Made by a program: the position numbers and the translations under genes | The notes under the pieces: generated by a model | Databases searched by the model: none | What the model was told of the DNA's origin: nothing | The model's input: the letters and a program-made list of their open reading frames with translations, nothing else | Assembly: GCF_001953305.1 (NCBI RefSeq) | Contig: NZ_MTFE01000010.1 | Span: 4,229,845 to 4,284,259, forward strand | Direction: 5' to 3' | Source of the DNA: Cnuella takakiae | GTDB lineage: Bacteria > Bacteroidota > Bacteroidia > Chitinophagales > Chitinophagaceae | DNA: 54,415 nt | Part shown: piece after piece, positions 1 through 6,925 of the stretch | Numbering within the stretch: position 1 is the stretch's first letter | How the letters are laid out: each line of letters opens with the position of its first letter

Positions 1-3
1 CAA

Positions 4-615
4 TCACTTCACCTCCAGCGCCAGCAACTGCGCATCCTCGAGGTAGCCTTCAACTTCATCGCCCACCACCAGTTCGCCTACACCTGCGGGCGTACCGGTG
101 AAAATAAGGTCGCCGATATTAATGGAGAAGAATTGCGAGATATAGCTTACCAGGAAATCGAAGGAAAAGATCATTTGAGAAGAGGCGCCTTTCTGTACCT
201 GCTCCTTGTTTTTGAACAGGCGGAAAGGAATATCCTTACGATTCTTGATTTCGGCAATGGGTACCCATTTGCCGATGGCGGCCGAGTTGTCCCAGCTTTT
301 CGCTTTCTCCCAGGGCAGGCCTTTTTCTTTTAATTGCGCCTGAATGTCGCGGGCAGTGAAATCGATGCCAACGGTAATGGCATCGTAATATTTATTGGCG
401 AACTTCTCCTGGATGTATTTACCGTTTTTGCAGATGCGCAAAACCAGTTCACATTCGTAGTGCAGTTCGTTGGTAAATTCGGGGTAGTAAAAAGGCGTAT
501 GCGGTTGCAGCAACGCGCTTTTTGGTTTCATAAAAATAACGGGTTCTTCGGGTACGGCATTACCAAGCTCTTTGGCATGCTCCGTATAGTTTCGTCCTAC
601 GCAGAAAATTTTCAT
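4..615 (-). CDS. Fumarylacetoacetate hydrolase (FAH) family protein
   Basis: The 203-residue protein has the compact single-domain FAH fold used by hydrolases, decarboxylases and isomerases acting on beta-keto or oxaloacetate-like acids. The metal-binding acidic residues are visible as E54 and E56 (HYECELVL) and D85 (GIDFTARD), followed by K104 (EKAKSWD) and a C-terminal FTGTPAGVG loop. Short FAH proteins of this size are often oxaloacetate decarboxylases or acylpyruvases, but the substrate cannot be read from the sequence. The ATG at 613-615 begins the conserved MKIFCVGRNY segment, so the start is secure. The stop lies three bases inside the window, so anything downstream is not visible. pth follows on the same strand upstream with a 130-base gap. 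Confidence 0.88.
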   Translation of the reverse strand: MKIFCVGRNYTEHAKELGNAVPEEPVIFMKPKSALLQPHTPFYYPEFTNELHYECELVLRICKNGKYIQEKFANKYYDAITVGIDFTARDIQAQLKEKGLPWEKAKSWDNSAAIGKWVPIAEIKNRKDIPFRLFKNKEQVQKGASSQMIFSFDFLVSYISQFFSINIGDLIFTGTPAGVGELVVGDEVEGYLEDAQLLALEVK

Positions 616-745
616 TACAGTAGTGGTTTAGAGTAAATACATTGGATACCAACTAGGTTAGGGTCGTTAATCCTATATATTCAATGGTTCGTCTGCTCAC
701 CAGTATTGGTGTTGGCACGCTAAAGTAAGTATTTACACTCACTTG

Positions 746-1321
746 TCATACCGCAAACTCAACATTATTGATCCGGTTCATAGTGGCGGGCAAACCCACC
801 GTAGCTAAGCTTTCTATGGTTTCTACAGCCTTCCCGATCTTCAGTTTTACCAACGGCTGCTCTTCAGCCGTCCATTTGCCCAACACAAAATCTACCTGTC
901 TGCCTTTGGCAAATTCATTGCCGATGCCAAAACGGAGCTTGGGGTAATTGGTGGTACCCAAACTTTCCTGGATGCTCTTCAGGCCATTGTGTCCGCCATC
1001 CGAACCGCCGGGCCGCAGCCGCAACTTGTTCAGCGGAATAGCCAGGTCGTCAAAAATCACCAGGAGGTTTTCAAGGGCGATCTTTTCCTTGTCCATCCAG
1101 TACTTCACTGCCTTTCCGCTCAGGTTCATAAAGGTAGTGGGACAGATGACGATGAAAATACGTCCTTTCCACCGTATTTCGGCTACCGATGCCAGGCGGT
1201 CGGAGCGAAACTGGCCGCCGTGCTTTTGTACAAATGCTTCGGCTACATCAAAACCAATATTGTGGCGGGTATGAGCATACTCGGCGCCGATATTACCGAG
1301 GCAGGCGATGAGGTATTTCAT
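746..1321 (-). CDS. pth: Peptidyl-tRNA hydrolase
   Basis: This cytoplasmic enzyme recycles tRNA by hydrolysing the ester bond of peptidyl-tRNA released from stalled ribosomes. The 191 residues match the usual bacterial Pth length. Catalytic positions known from the family are present: N10 (CLGNIG), H20 (HTRHNIG), N66 (TFMNLSG), the aspartate of FDDLAIP near residue 91, and N112 (GGHNGLKS). The ATG at 1319-1321 precedes the typical N-terminal strand MKYLIACLGN. It lies downstream of rplY on the same strand, and the order prs-rplY-pth is common in Bacteroidota. A hairpin with a T-rich tail between rplY and pth suggests at least partly separate transcription. Confidence 0.96.
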   Translation of the reverse strand: MKYLIACLGNIGAEYAHTRHNIGFDVAEAFVQKHGGQFRSDRLASVAEIRWKGRIFIVICPTTFMNLSGKAVKYWMDKEKIALENLLVIFDDLAIPLNKLRLRPGGSDGGHNGLKSIQESLGTTNYPKLRFGIGNEFAKGRQVDFVLGKWTAEEQPLVKLKIGKAVETIESLATVGLPATMNRINNVEFAV

Positions 1322-1410
1322 AAAACGGTTTTTGGTTGGTGGTTTTTAGTTTTTTGTTTTTAGTAAACCAGGCTCATGTACAAAAACAAAAAAACCAATA
1401 ACTAGAAACA

Positions 1411-1435
1411 GAAAAGGCCCACCATAGGCGGGCCC
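1411..1435 (-). terminator. Intrinsic terminator downstream of rplY
   Basis: GGCCCACC (1416-1423) pairs with GGCGGGCC (1427-1434) around a short loop. On the minus strand the hairpin is followed by TTTTC, 20 bases after the rplY stop. Confidence 0.6.
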
Positions 1436-1454
1436 TCTCATAAAATAGCATCAC

Positions 1455-2045
1455 TTACTTCTTGCCTTTGGCAGGAGCGGCGGCCGCTTCTTCCTGACGG
1501 AGGGCACGGGTAGTAACTACAGAAGCGATGGGAATACGGGGGGAGTTCAACACCTCGTAGTTCTCAGATTTCACATCTTCCACGCGGATGTTGTCGCCAA
1601 CATTCAGGTGTTCGATATTCACTTCGAGTTGTGCTTTCAGGTACTTGGGGAAGGTTTTCACCTTCAGGGTCTTCATTTTGGTTTCCAGACGACCACCGGC
1701 ACGTACACCAGCAGGGGTACCTACGTAAGCCAGGGGAATGTCGGCTACTACTTTCTTATCTTCAACCAGTTCCAGCAGATCTACGTGGATCAGTACGTCG
1801 GTTACTTTGTCAAACTGAAGGTCTTTCAGGATGGTACGGTAAGTTTTACCGTCCAGGGTAACTTCAGCGATCTGGAAGTTAGAAGTGTAAACCAGGCTAC
1901 GAAATGCTTTTGCAGGAGCAGCAAAGCTGATTTCCTGGGCACCGCCATAAATTACACCAGGCACCAGTTCCTGAGAGCGCAGTTGGCGGGTGGCTGATTT
2001 GCCAAAGGCGGTCCTCAGTTGTCCTTCGATTGTAATTGTTTTCAT
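1455..2045 (-). CDS. rplY: 50S ribosomal protein L25 / general stress protein Ctc
   Basis: The 196-residue protein is the long (TL5/Ctc) form of L25, which binds 5S rRNA in the large ribosomal subunit. The N-terminal L25 domain covers roughly residues 1-95 (EGQLRTAFGKSATRQLR, VPGVIYGG, and LKDLQFD..LIHVDLLEL near 80-92). The C-terminal beta domain follows to about residue 180 (PLAYVGTPAGVRAGGRLE). The tail ends in an alanine- and lysine-rich stretch. The ATG at 2043-2045 is followed by MKTITIEGQLR, a normal family start. The gene lies between prs and pth on the same strand. A palindromic repeat (2081-2113) sits about 35 bases upstream of the start. Confidence 0.95.
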   Translation of the reverse strand: MKTITIEGQLRTAFGKSATRQLRSQELVPGVIYGGAQEISFAAPAKAFRSLVYTSNFQIAEVTLDGKTYRTILKDLQFDKVTDVLIHVDLLELVEDKKVVADIPLAYVGTPAGVRAGGRLETKMKTLKVKTFPKYLKAQLEVNIEHLNVGDNIRVEDVKSENYEVLNSPRIPIASVVTTRALRQEEAAAAPAKGKK

Positions 2046-2080
2046 TGTTTGTTATTGAAATAGAAAATAAAAAAACTCGT

Positions 2081-2113
2081 ACCCCTATCCCCCTAATGGG
2101 GAGACTTAGGTCC
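2081..2113 (-). repeat. CCCCCTAAAGGGGG-type palindromic repeat, copy A
   Basis: This is a degenerate reverse-orientation copy of a roughly 35-bp element whose parts are CACCCCCTGT, CCCCCTAAAGGGGG and AACCTAGGTC. Copy B faces it 120 bp downstream. The pair brackets the rplY upstream region. Confidence 0.75.
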
Positions 2114-2235
2114 AACAAACCGGTTTGTTTTGAAGCTATTCAAAGCATCCGGTTGCTGAAAATATTTTAAGTAAAAGCTATCAAGCTTAAACCGCATTGT
2201 TTGTAAAAGAACATATCCCCTTCCAAAGTAACTCA

Positions 2236-2270
2236 GACCTAGGTTCCCCCTTTAGGGGGACAGGGGGTGT
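2236..2270 (+). repeat. CCCCCTAAAGGGGG-type palindromic repeat, copy B
   Basis: Forward-orientation copy: GACCTAGGTT, then CCCCCTTTAGGGGG, then ACAGGGGGTG. It ends one base before the prs stop codon (2272-2274) and is the inverted partner of copy A. Confidence 0.85.
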
Positions 2271-2271
2271 G

Positions 2272-3225
2272 CTATTTATCTCTGCGCTGCGAATGAATAA
2301 AGAGGTTGTTGATGCTCTTGTTTTCATGCGCATTGCGGATAGCTACTGCAAAAAGGTCAGCGATATTCAGCACTTTAACCTTTTCGGGGGCGCCGGGTTT
2401 CAGCGGAATGGTATCGCACACCACCAGTTCTTCCAGCACGCTGCCCGCGATGTTTTCGTAGGCCTTGCCGCTCAGTACGGGGTGGGTTACCAGGGCACGC
2501 ACACTGCGGGCACCTTTTTCCTTCAGCAGTCCGGCTGCTTTTGCCAGGGTTCCGGCCGTATCGGCAATGTCGTCGATGATCACAATGTCTTTATTGGTCA
2601 CATCGCCAATCACCACCATGGAGGCGATCTCGTTGGCACGCTTGCGGTGCTTGTCGCAGATCACCATTTCGGCGTTAAAATAGCTGGCAATTTCCCTGAT
2701 GCGGTTGGTAGCACCCACGTCAGGGGCCGCAAAGGTAAGGTTTTCCAGCTTTAGTTGCTGGATATAAGGAATAAAAACGGCAGACGAGTCGAGGTGATCC
2801 ACCGGGATGTCGAAATAACCCTGGATCTGGGGGGCGTGCAGGTCCATGGTGATGACCCTGTCGGCGCCCGCGGCGGTAAGCATATTGGCTACCAATTTGG
2901 AGCCAATGGCTACACGGGGTTTGTCTTTTCGGTCCTGGCGCGAGTAGCCGTAGTAAGGCAAAACAGCCACGATCTTGTAAGCCGATGCCCGGCGGGCGGC
3001 ATCAATCATCAGGAGCAGCTCCATCAGGTTGTCGGCAGGAGCGCAGGTGCTTTGCACCAGGAAAACCATGCTGCCCCGGATGCTTTCTTCAAAAGTGGTC
3101 TGAATTTCACCGTCGCTGAAACGTTGAATTTTAATGCGGCCGGGTTCGCAACCATACCTTTCGCAGATCTGCTGGGTAAGATGTTGGGAGCCGGTTCCGG
3201 AGAAGATTTTAAGGGAAGGCTGCAT
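2272..3225 (-). CDS. prs: Ribose-phosphate pyrophosphokinase (PRPP synthetase)
   Basis: This enzyme makes PRPP from ribose 5-phosphate and ATP for purine, pyrimidine, histidine, tryptophan and NAD synthesis. Family signatures in order are the N-terminal FSGTGSQHL segment, the flexible ATP-binding loop LPYYGYSRQDRKDKPR, the metal/ATP motif MDLHAPQIQGYFDIPVDHL, and the PRPP-binding loop IVIIDDIADTAGTL. The 317-residue length is normal. An in-frame upstream start at 3267 would add 14 residues, but those codons overlap a TATCTTCG promoter-like element (3244-3251). The ATG at 3223-3225 (MQPSLKIFSG) is therefore preferred. The last codon abuts a palindromic repeat. rplY follows 226 bases downstream on the same strand. 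Confidence 0.95.
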   Translation of the reverse strand: MQPSLKIFSGTGSQHLTQQICERYGCEPGRIKIQRFSDGEIQTTFEESIRGSMVFLVQSTCAPADNLMELLLMIDAARRASAYKIVAVLPYYGYSRQDRKDKPRVAIGSKLVANMLTAAGADRVITMDLHAPQIQGYFDIPVDHLDSSAVFIPYIQQLKLENLTFAAPDVGATNRIREIASYFNAEMVICDKHRKRANEIASMVVIGDVTNKDIVIIDDIADTAGTLAKAAGLLKEKGARSVRALVTHPVLSGKAYENIAGSVLEELVVCDTIPLKPGAPEKVKVLNIADLFAVAIRNAHENKSINNLFIHSQRRDK

Positions 3226-3236
3226 GACAGGTTGAA

Positions 3237-3266
3237 TGTGCGGCGAAGATATGGCTTCACCGCACA
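3237..3266 (-). promoter_or_regulatory. prs promoter -7 element inside an imperfect dyad
   Basis: On the minus strand TATCTTCG (3244-3251) fits the Bacteroidota -7 consensus TAnnTTTG with a C in the third T position. It lies 18 bases before the prs ATG. The dyad TGTGCGG-c-GAAG (3237-3248) and CTTC-a-CCGCACA (3255-3266) surrounds it, with 11 of 12 arm positions paired. It could be an operator or a leader hairpin. Confidence 0.5.
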
Positions 3267-3289
3267 TGATGGTTCAGCCTTTGCCATTT

Positions 3290-3499
3290 TCAATGGCTGC
3301 TAACCGGCAGGCTTGCATGCGCAATATCGGTAGCCGCACGCCCCTGTGCTACCAGCATGCTACCGCTGCCTGGATTGAGGTGCGCATAAAGGGCGTTGCC
3401 TATAAAAAAAGCCATAAAAAGGGTGATGACACAAACAACGAGGAAGAATAATACGGGGTGCATAGCGCCCATAAAGGACCGGCGTGAGTAATAGCTCAT
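3290..3499 (-). CDS. Small single-pass membrane protein of unknown function
   Basis: This 69-residue reading frame starts at the ATG at 3497-3499 (MSYYSRRSFMG). It contains one strongly hydrophobic segment of about 20 residues (HPVLFFLVVCVITLFMAFFIG), preceded by basic residues, and a short polar tail. That predicts one membrane helix with the N terminus inside. I do not recognise a family. The open frame extends upstream to 3607 but runs into the divergent radC start, so the internal ATG is preferred. It ends 64 bases upstream of the prs ATG on the same strand and could share a transcript with prs. The call rests on the membrane segment and the compact spacing only. Confidence 0.5.
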   Translation of the reverse strand: MSYYSRRSFMGAMHPVLFFLVVCVITLFMAFFIGNALYAHLNPGSGSMLVAQGRAATDIAHASLPVSSH

Positions 3500-3577
3500 A
3501 GGGATTGGGTTTGGACGGTTTTGAAATAGGATTAGGGACGTATTGACAAGCCTAAAATTATTGCTTAGTATTAGCGC

Positions 3578-4270
3578 ATGCAAGCGCAGAACTACTCTAT
3601 TAAGCAATGGGCAAAAGACGACCGGCCACGCGAAAAACTACGTACCAAGGGTGCCACGGCCCTCTCCGACTCCGAGCTGCTGGCCATCCTGCTGCACCAC
3701 GGCACCCGTGAAAAAAGCGCGGTGGACCTCGCTAAAGACATACTGCTGCTGGGTAAAAACAACCTCTCTGAACTGGGCCGCCTGTCCATTGCCGACCTTT
3801 CGCGCATCAAAGGTATTGGCGAAGCTAAGGCCATCACCATTATGGCCGCACTGGAACTGGGCCGCCGAAGGCAGGCCAGTGCCTCGCTCGATAAACCCAT
3901 CATCGCCTCTTCGGGCGATGTAGCCCGCTATCTGCAAAGCCTCCTGCGCGACCACCGGCACGAAGTGTTTGCCGTGCTTTTTCTCAACCGCGCCAACAAG
4001 ATCAACCACTTCCAGGTGGTGAGCCAGGGCGGCATTACCGGCACCGTTGCCGACCCGCGCATTATTTTGAAAAGAGCTTTGGAAGAAGATGCCGTCTCCA
4101 TCATCCTCTGCCACAACCACCCCTCCGGCGCCCTGAAGCCCAGCCGCGCCGATGAAGAGCTGACCCTTAAAATAAAAGAGGCAGCCCGCTACTTCGATAT
4201 CAAAGTACTGGACCACCTGATTGTAAGTGAAGAGGGGTATTTCAGTTTTGCGGATGAGGGGTTAATATAA
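3578..4270 (+). CDS. radC: RadC family protein (JAB/MPN-domain, DNA-associated)
   Basis: The 230-residue protein has the RadC layout. An N-terminal helix-hairpin-helix region at about residues 66-97 (LGRLSIADLSRIKGIGEAKAITIMAALELGRR) precedes a C-terminal JAB/MPN domain. The JAB metal motif is intact as ILCHNHPSGALKPSRAD, with H179, H181 and D192. The biochemical role of RadC is unsettled; the historical DNA-repair assignment is doubtful and links to mobile elements and competence have been proposed. The ATG at 3578 is divergent from the small membrane protein. The stop codon is followed immediately (4271) by a palindromic repeat that opens the DUF559 bracket. Confidence 0.92.
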   Translation: MQAQNYSIKQWAKDDRPREKLRTKGATALSDSELLAILLHHGTREKSAVDLAKDILLLGKNNLSELGRLSIADLSRIKGIGEAKAITIMAALELGRRRQASASLDKPIIASSGDVARYLQSLLRDHRHEVFAVLFLNRANKINHFQVVSQGGITGTVADPRIILKRALEEDAVSIILCHNHPSGALKPSRADEELTLKIKEAARYFDIKVLDHLIVSEEGYFSFADEGLI

Positions 4271-4303
4271 ACCCCCTGTCCCCCTGGAGGGGGAACTTAG
4301 GCC
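4271..4303 (-). repeat. CCCCCTAAAGGGGG-type palindromic repeat, copy C
   Basis: Reverse-orientation copy (ACCCCCTGTCCCCCTGGAGG followed by GGGAACTTAGGCC). It starts at the base after the radC stop codon. It faces copy D across the DUF559 gene. Confidence 0.85.
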
Positions 4304-4350
4304 GGAAAGCATGATTATGAATAAAATCTCTTTAGCACAAAGCTTTTTGT

Positions 4351-4745
4351 ATGAAAAGGAATATGTTTTCGGGGGCAGAAAGAGGCATATTTGAAAGGGC
4401 TAAAGCGTTGCGAAAACAGCAAACACCGGCCAAGGAAATCTTATGGTCCTTTTACGGCAAAAGCTACTGGGCTGCAAGTTCAGCAGGCAACATCCTTTTG
4501 GTATTTACATTTTGGATTTTTATTGCCATCAACTTCATTTAGCAATAGAAGTTGATGGCAATATTCATTTACTGGAATCGGTACAGAAAAACGACAAAAT
4601 GAGGGAAGAGACTTTGTCAAAGCTGGGGCTGCAAATCCTGCGATTCACAAACGAAGAACCTACCCATAAACAAGCAACAGTTTTCCAGTCCATCACCCAC
4701 TTCATCCTCCAACAGCTTCCAACCTCACCAGGTATCCCGACCTAA
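4351..4745 (+). pseudogene. DUF559 endonuclease-domain protein, frameshifted
   Basis: Two overlapping frames together give one DUF559 protein of about 130 residues. The first frame (4351 to about 4455) reads RAKALRKQQTPAKEILW. The second (from about 4456 to 4745) reads LRQKLLGCKFSRQHPFG, then YILDFYCHQLHLAIEVDG, NIH and LRFTNEE. DUF559 belongs to the PD-(D/E)XK/Vsr-like nuclease superfamily, and the D of ILDF and the E and D of EVDG are the expected acidic residues. Adding one T to the T run at about 4450-4453 restores a continuous frame (LWSFLRQKLLGCKF). The break is therefore a one-base loss, real or from sequencing. Inverted copies of a palindromic repeat lie on both sides. The function of such DUF559 proteins is not established. 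Confidence 0.82.
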
Positions 4746-4775
4746 ATCCCCCCTTTAGGGGGACAGGGGGTGGGT
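4739..4775 (+). repeat. CCCCCTAAAGGGGG-type palindromic repeat, copy D
   Basis: Forward-orientation copy (GACCTAAATCCCCCCTTTAG followed by GGGGACAGGGGGTG). It ends at the stop codon of the minus-strand DUF3467 gene (4776) and closes the bracket around the DUF559 gene. Confidence 0.85.
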
Positions 4776-5084
4776 TTACGCCTGACCCGCCGGCCCAAAA
4801 GTAAGCGGCAGTGCAATCTCCTCCAGGTCTTTGATGGGGCCGTTGGCGGCTTCGTAGCGCTGTACGTTTTCGGCCAGGGCATTCATGAAGCGCTTGGCGT
4901 GTTGGGGGGTAACAATGATGCGGCTCTTTACCTTGCTTTTAGGGGTGCCGGGCATCACGTTTACAAAGTCGATCACAAACTCGGCGTGCGAATGGGTAAT
5001 GATAGCCAGGTTGGCATACTGTCCTTCGGCCACTTCTTCCGATATTTCAATATTGAGTTGATTCTGTTGTTGCTGGTCGCTCAT
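4776..5084 (-). CDS. DUF3467 domain-containing protein
   Basis: This 102-residue protein matches DUF3467, a short conserved family of unknown function. The recognisable segments are LNIEISEEVAEGQYANLAIITHS, AEFVIDFVNVMPG, and VKSRIIVTPQHAKRFMNALAENV. There is no signal peptide or membrane segment, so it is likely cytoplasmic. The open frame continues six codons upstream. The ATG at 5082-5084 (MSDQQQQNQ) is chosen because a TACATTTG promoter element (5100-5107 on the minus strand) would place transcription start inside the longer version. It runs convergently to the DUF559 gene, and its stop codon directly abuts repeat copy D. In many Bacteroidota DUF3467 genes lie near RNA polymerase genes, but that neighbourhood is not seen here. 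Confidence 0.85.
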   Translation of the reverse strand: MSDQQQQNQLNIEISEEVAEGQYANLAIITHSHAEFVIDFVNVMPGTPKSKVKSRIIVTPQHAKRFMNALAENVQRYEAANGPIKDLEEIALPLTFGPAGQA

Positions 5085-5099
5085 CGTTTTGTTTTGTAA

Positions 5100-5107
5100 C
5101 AAATGTA
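5100..5107 (-). promoter_or_regulatory. TAnnTTTG promoter element for the DUF3467 gene
   Basis: TACATTTG on the minus strand matches the Bacteroidota -7 consensus exactly, 15 bases upstream of the chosen ATG. It overlaps the longer possible start and so argues for the shorter protein. Confidence 0.5.
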
Positions 5108-5159
5108 AACGGAAAAAGGCAGCGCCTGCTGCCTGCCGCCCTATTTACCCGTTCCAGGT

Positions 5160-5834
5160 TTAGCGTTGCGCATCGGCTTTTGCCACCACCTGTAACAATG
5201 CACGCATATCGGCTGCCTGCGTAAAGTTCACAGGATGGCTGTCAAGGTAAGCCTGCACCGAGGGGCGCAACTCCGATCGAACGGCCTTGAGCAACTGCTT
5301 GCGCGAATCTATTTCTGCCAGGCTTCCCTTATGCTCGATCCAGAAGTGCGGCATGGCCTGCATTTGGGTGCGGCTTTTATAATTGCGGCTTACGTAAACA
5401 CCGGTAACCGTATTGCTTACTTCGTTGTTGGCTTTTTGCACGATGCCTCCATGATCAGCAGTTGCGGTAAGGGGTACCAATTTGCCGGCATAGGTGGCCA
5501 GCAAATGGTAAGGGCCCTCGGTGGCTACCAGTTCGCACACCCTGGTACCAACAGGCAGAAACCTGCGGCCCTGCAGGTAAACGGTATCTACAAGTTCCAG
5601 CCCGGTGAGCAGGAGGTACTGCCTGTTCTGGATAAAGACAATATTCTGCTGTTCGATATTATAGTTCAAAGGAGTCGTTTCCATTGCCCCATTTTTCATC
5701 AATACTTTACCGGTAACAAATTCAGGGAATAAAAGCATCTCGCGGTTGATGCTATCAGAGGTGGATTGGGCATTGGCACTGTGCAAAAAAGAGCCGAAAA
5801 ACAGCAGGATTCCGATACGTAAGAAAGCAGTCAT
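5160..5834 (-). CDS. Secreted protein of unknown function
   Basis: The 224-residue protein begins with a signal peptide (MTAFLRIGILLFFGSFLHSANAQ, cleavage after about residue 23). It is therefore exported to the periplasm or surface; there is no lipobox. The mature part is a mix of predicted strands (FVTGKVLMKNGAMETTPLNYN, NRQYLLLTGLELVDTVYLQGRRFLPVG) followed by a more helical end. I do not recognise a family. It stands alone: a strong bidirectional terminator lies upstream of its start, separating it from the first SusC/SusD operon, and the DUF3467 gene is downstream on the same strand. Confidence 0.6.
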   Translation of the reverse strand: MTAFLRIGILLFFGSFLHSANAQSTSDSINREMLLFPEFVTGKVLMKNGAMETTPLNYNIEQQNIVFIQNRQYLLLTGLELVDTVYLQGRRFLPVGTRVCELVATEGPYHLLATYAGKLVPLTATADHGGIVQKANNEVSNTVTGVYVSRNYKSRTQMQAMPHFWIEHKGSLAEIDSRKQLLKAVRSELRPSVQAYLDSHPVNFTQAADMRALLQVVAKADAQR

Positions 5835-5855
5835 GAGCTTGGTTTGTGTATTGAA

Positions 5856-5896
5856 AATAACAAAGGCCGCTGATTAACTCAGCGGCCTTTGTTATT
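5856..5896. terminator. Strong bidirectional terminator after the first Sus operon
   Basis: An 18-bp perfect stem (AATAACAAAGGCCGCTGA, 5856-5873) pairs across a 5-base loop with 5879-5896. A/T-rich flanks on both sides allow function in both directions. It ends the lipoprotein-SusD-SusC transcript coming from 11697. Confidence 0.85.
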
Positions 5897-5907
5897 TGAA
5901 AATTAAA

Positions 5908-6906
5908 TCAGCGTTGCCCTTTATAGGTAAACTTCTCTTTAAAATAAGTGCGGGGAGCGAAAGGGCTCGCTACACTTTGTGTCATGATATAGCTCACTTC
6001 AATCTGTTTAACCGAACCATCAGCGTTGAAGGTAATTTTGTTTACGCCTGTTGGATCCAGCATGCCGGAACGCTTATTACCACCTGACTCCTGACCATAG
6101 TAGTTGCTTACGCTGGTTACTTTGCCACTTGCATCAAAGGTAAAAATTGGCGAAAAGCTACCATAGGCAGATACGCTTGTACCACCACTTACAATTGGAT
6201 GGAAGTAGTTTTTAGAGTAAACACCATCGGCATCAAACAAAGCCACTGAATTTCCCGAATAAGTAATCAAATACATATTCAAGGGATAATAGCCGGTGAG
6301 TGCAGCACTGGTCACATCAACCATAGGTCCAGTTGCTTCCATTACGTACAAACCATCATACTGGTTACGTGCAGAAAAAGAATACACTGCTTTACCCAAG
6401 TTGGAGCTGATAGCACCACTCGAAGCACTGGTTATCTTCAGGGGAAGCGCGTAGTTTTTGTTGAAATCAAAGCTGGCGTTATTGGTAACTTCAACTTTAA
6501 CCTGTGTAGTACGCGTTCCTTTTTTAATTACAGCTGTTGCTGGCAATTTGAAAATAGAAGCATCAGGCACAACATAGTTGGTTCCATTTTCTGAATTGAA
6601 TTGGGTTAACACCTCAGTATCTACCGCCAGGTTAAGTGTAATATCTGCAGGTGCCTCATTTTGCCCCATATAGCTCACATTTACAGGGAAGCTTACCGTC
6701 TGATTTGCTTTAAGAGATCCAAGGTCAGAGGTAAAACGAGAGTAAACAGAAGAGCTACCTGCTACATCATCGCCGCTGTAGGTAAAACCCAACATGTTGG
6801 CCACGCCTTTTGCAGGGTCGATGTTCATATCACGCTCTTTGATACAGGATACCAACGTAGTGGCAACTGCAGCAAAAAGGAATAGAGATTTTATTGTTCT
6901 TTTCAT
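5908..6906 (-). CDS. DUF1735-type surface lipoprotein of the first SusC/SusD locus
   Basis: The 332-residue lipoprotein starts MKRTIKSLFLFAAVATTLVSC, a signal peptide with lipobox cysteine at residue 21. It contains the DUF1735 pattern (FNSENGTNYVVPDASIFKLP, then strands ending in YALPLKI) followed by a C-terminal domain with NQYDGLYVMEATG and VTSVSNYYGQ. The frame is open further upstream, but the ATG at 6904-6906 is required for the signal peptide. It lies 20 bases after the SusD stop, so it is the third gene of the operon. Proteins in this position often help SusC/SusD bind substrate at the cell surface; that role is inferred. It is paralogous to the lipoprotein at 18636-19616. Confidence 0.85.
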   Translation of the reverse strand: MKRTIKSLFLFAAVATTLVSCIKERDMNIDPAKGVANMLGFTYSGDDVAGSSSVYSRFTSDLGSLKANQTVSFPVNVSYMGQNEAPADITLNLAVDTEVLTQFNSENGTNYVVPDASIFKLPATAVIKKGTRTTQVKVEVTNNASFDFNKNYALPLKITSASSGAISSNLGKAVYSFSARNQYDGLYVMEATGPMVDVTSAALTGYYPLNMYLITYSGNSVALFDADGVYSKNYFHPIVSGGTSVSAYGSFSPIFTFDASGKVTSVSNYYGQESGGNKRSGMLDPTGVNKITFNADGSVKQIEVSYIMTQSVASPFAPRTYFKEKFTYKGQR

Positions 6907-6925
6907 TGCTTGTATAGTTTGGTAA

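Noticed and set aside
661-745. Possible tRNA between the FAH gene and pth
   Set aside because: No cloverleaf, T-loop GGTTCRA motif or acceptor pairing could be drawn; it is ordinary intergenic sequence. No tRNA or rRNA gene was found anywhere in the window.
1335-1405. Third GTTTTTAG/CTAAAAAC inverted-arm element between pth and rplY
   Set aside because: The T-rich and A-rich tracts resemble the larger elements, but the pairing is short and gapped, so low-complexity sequence is a sufficient explanation.
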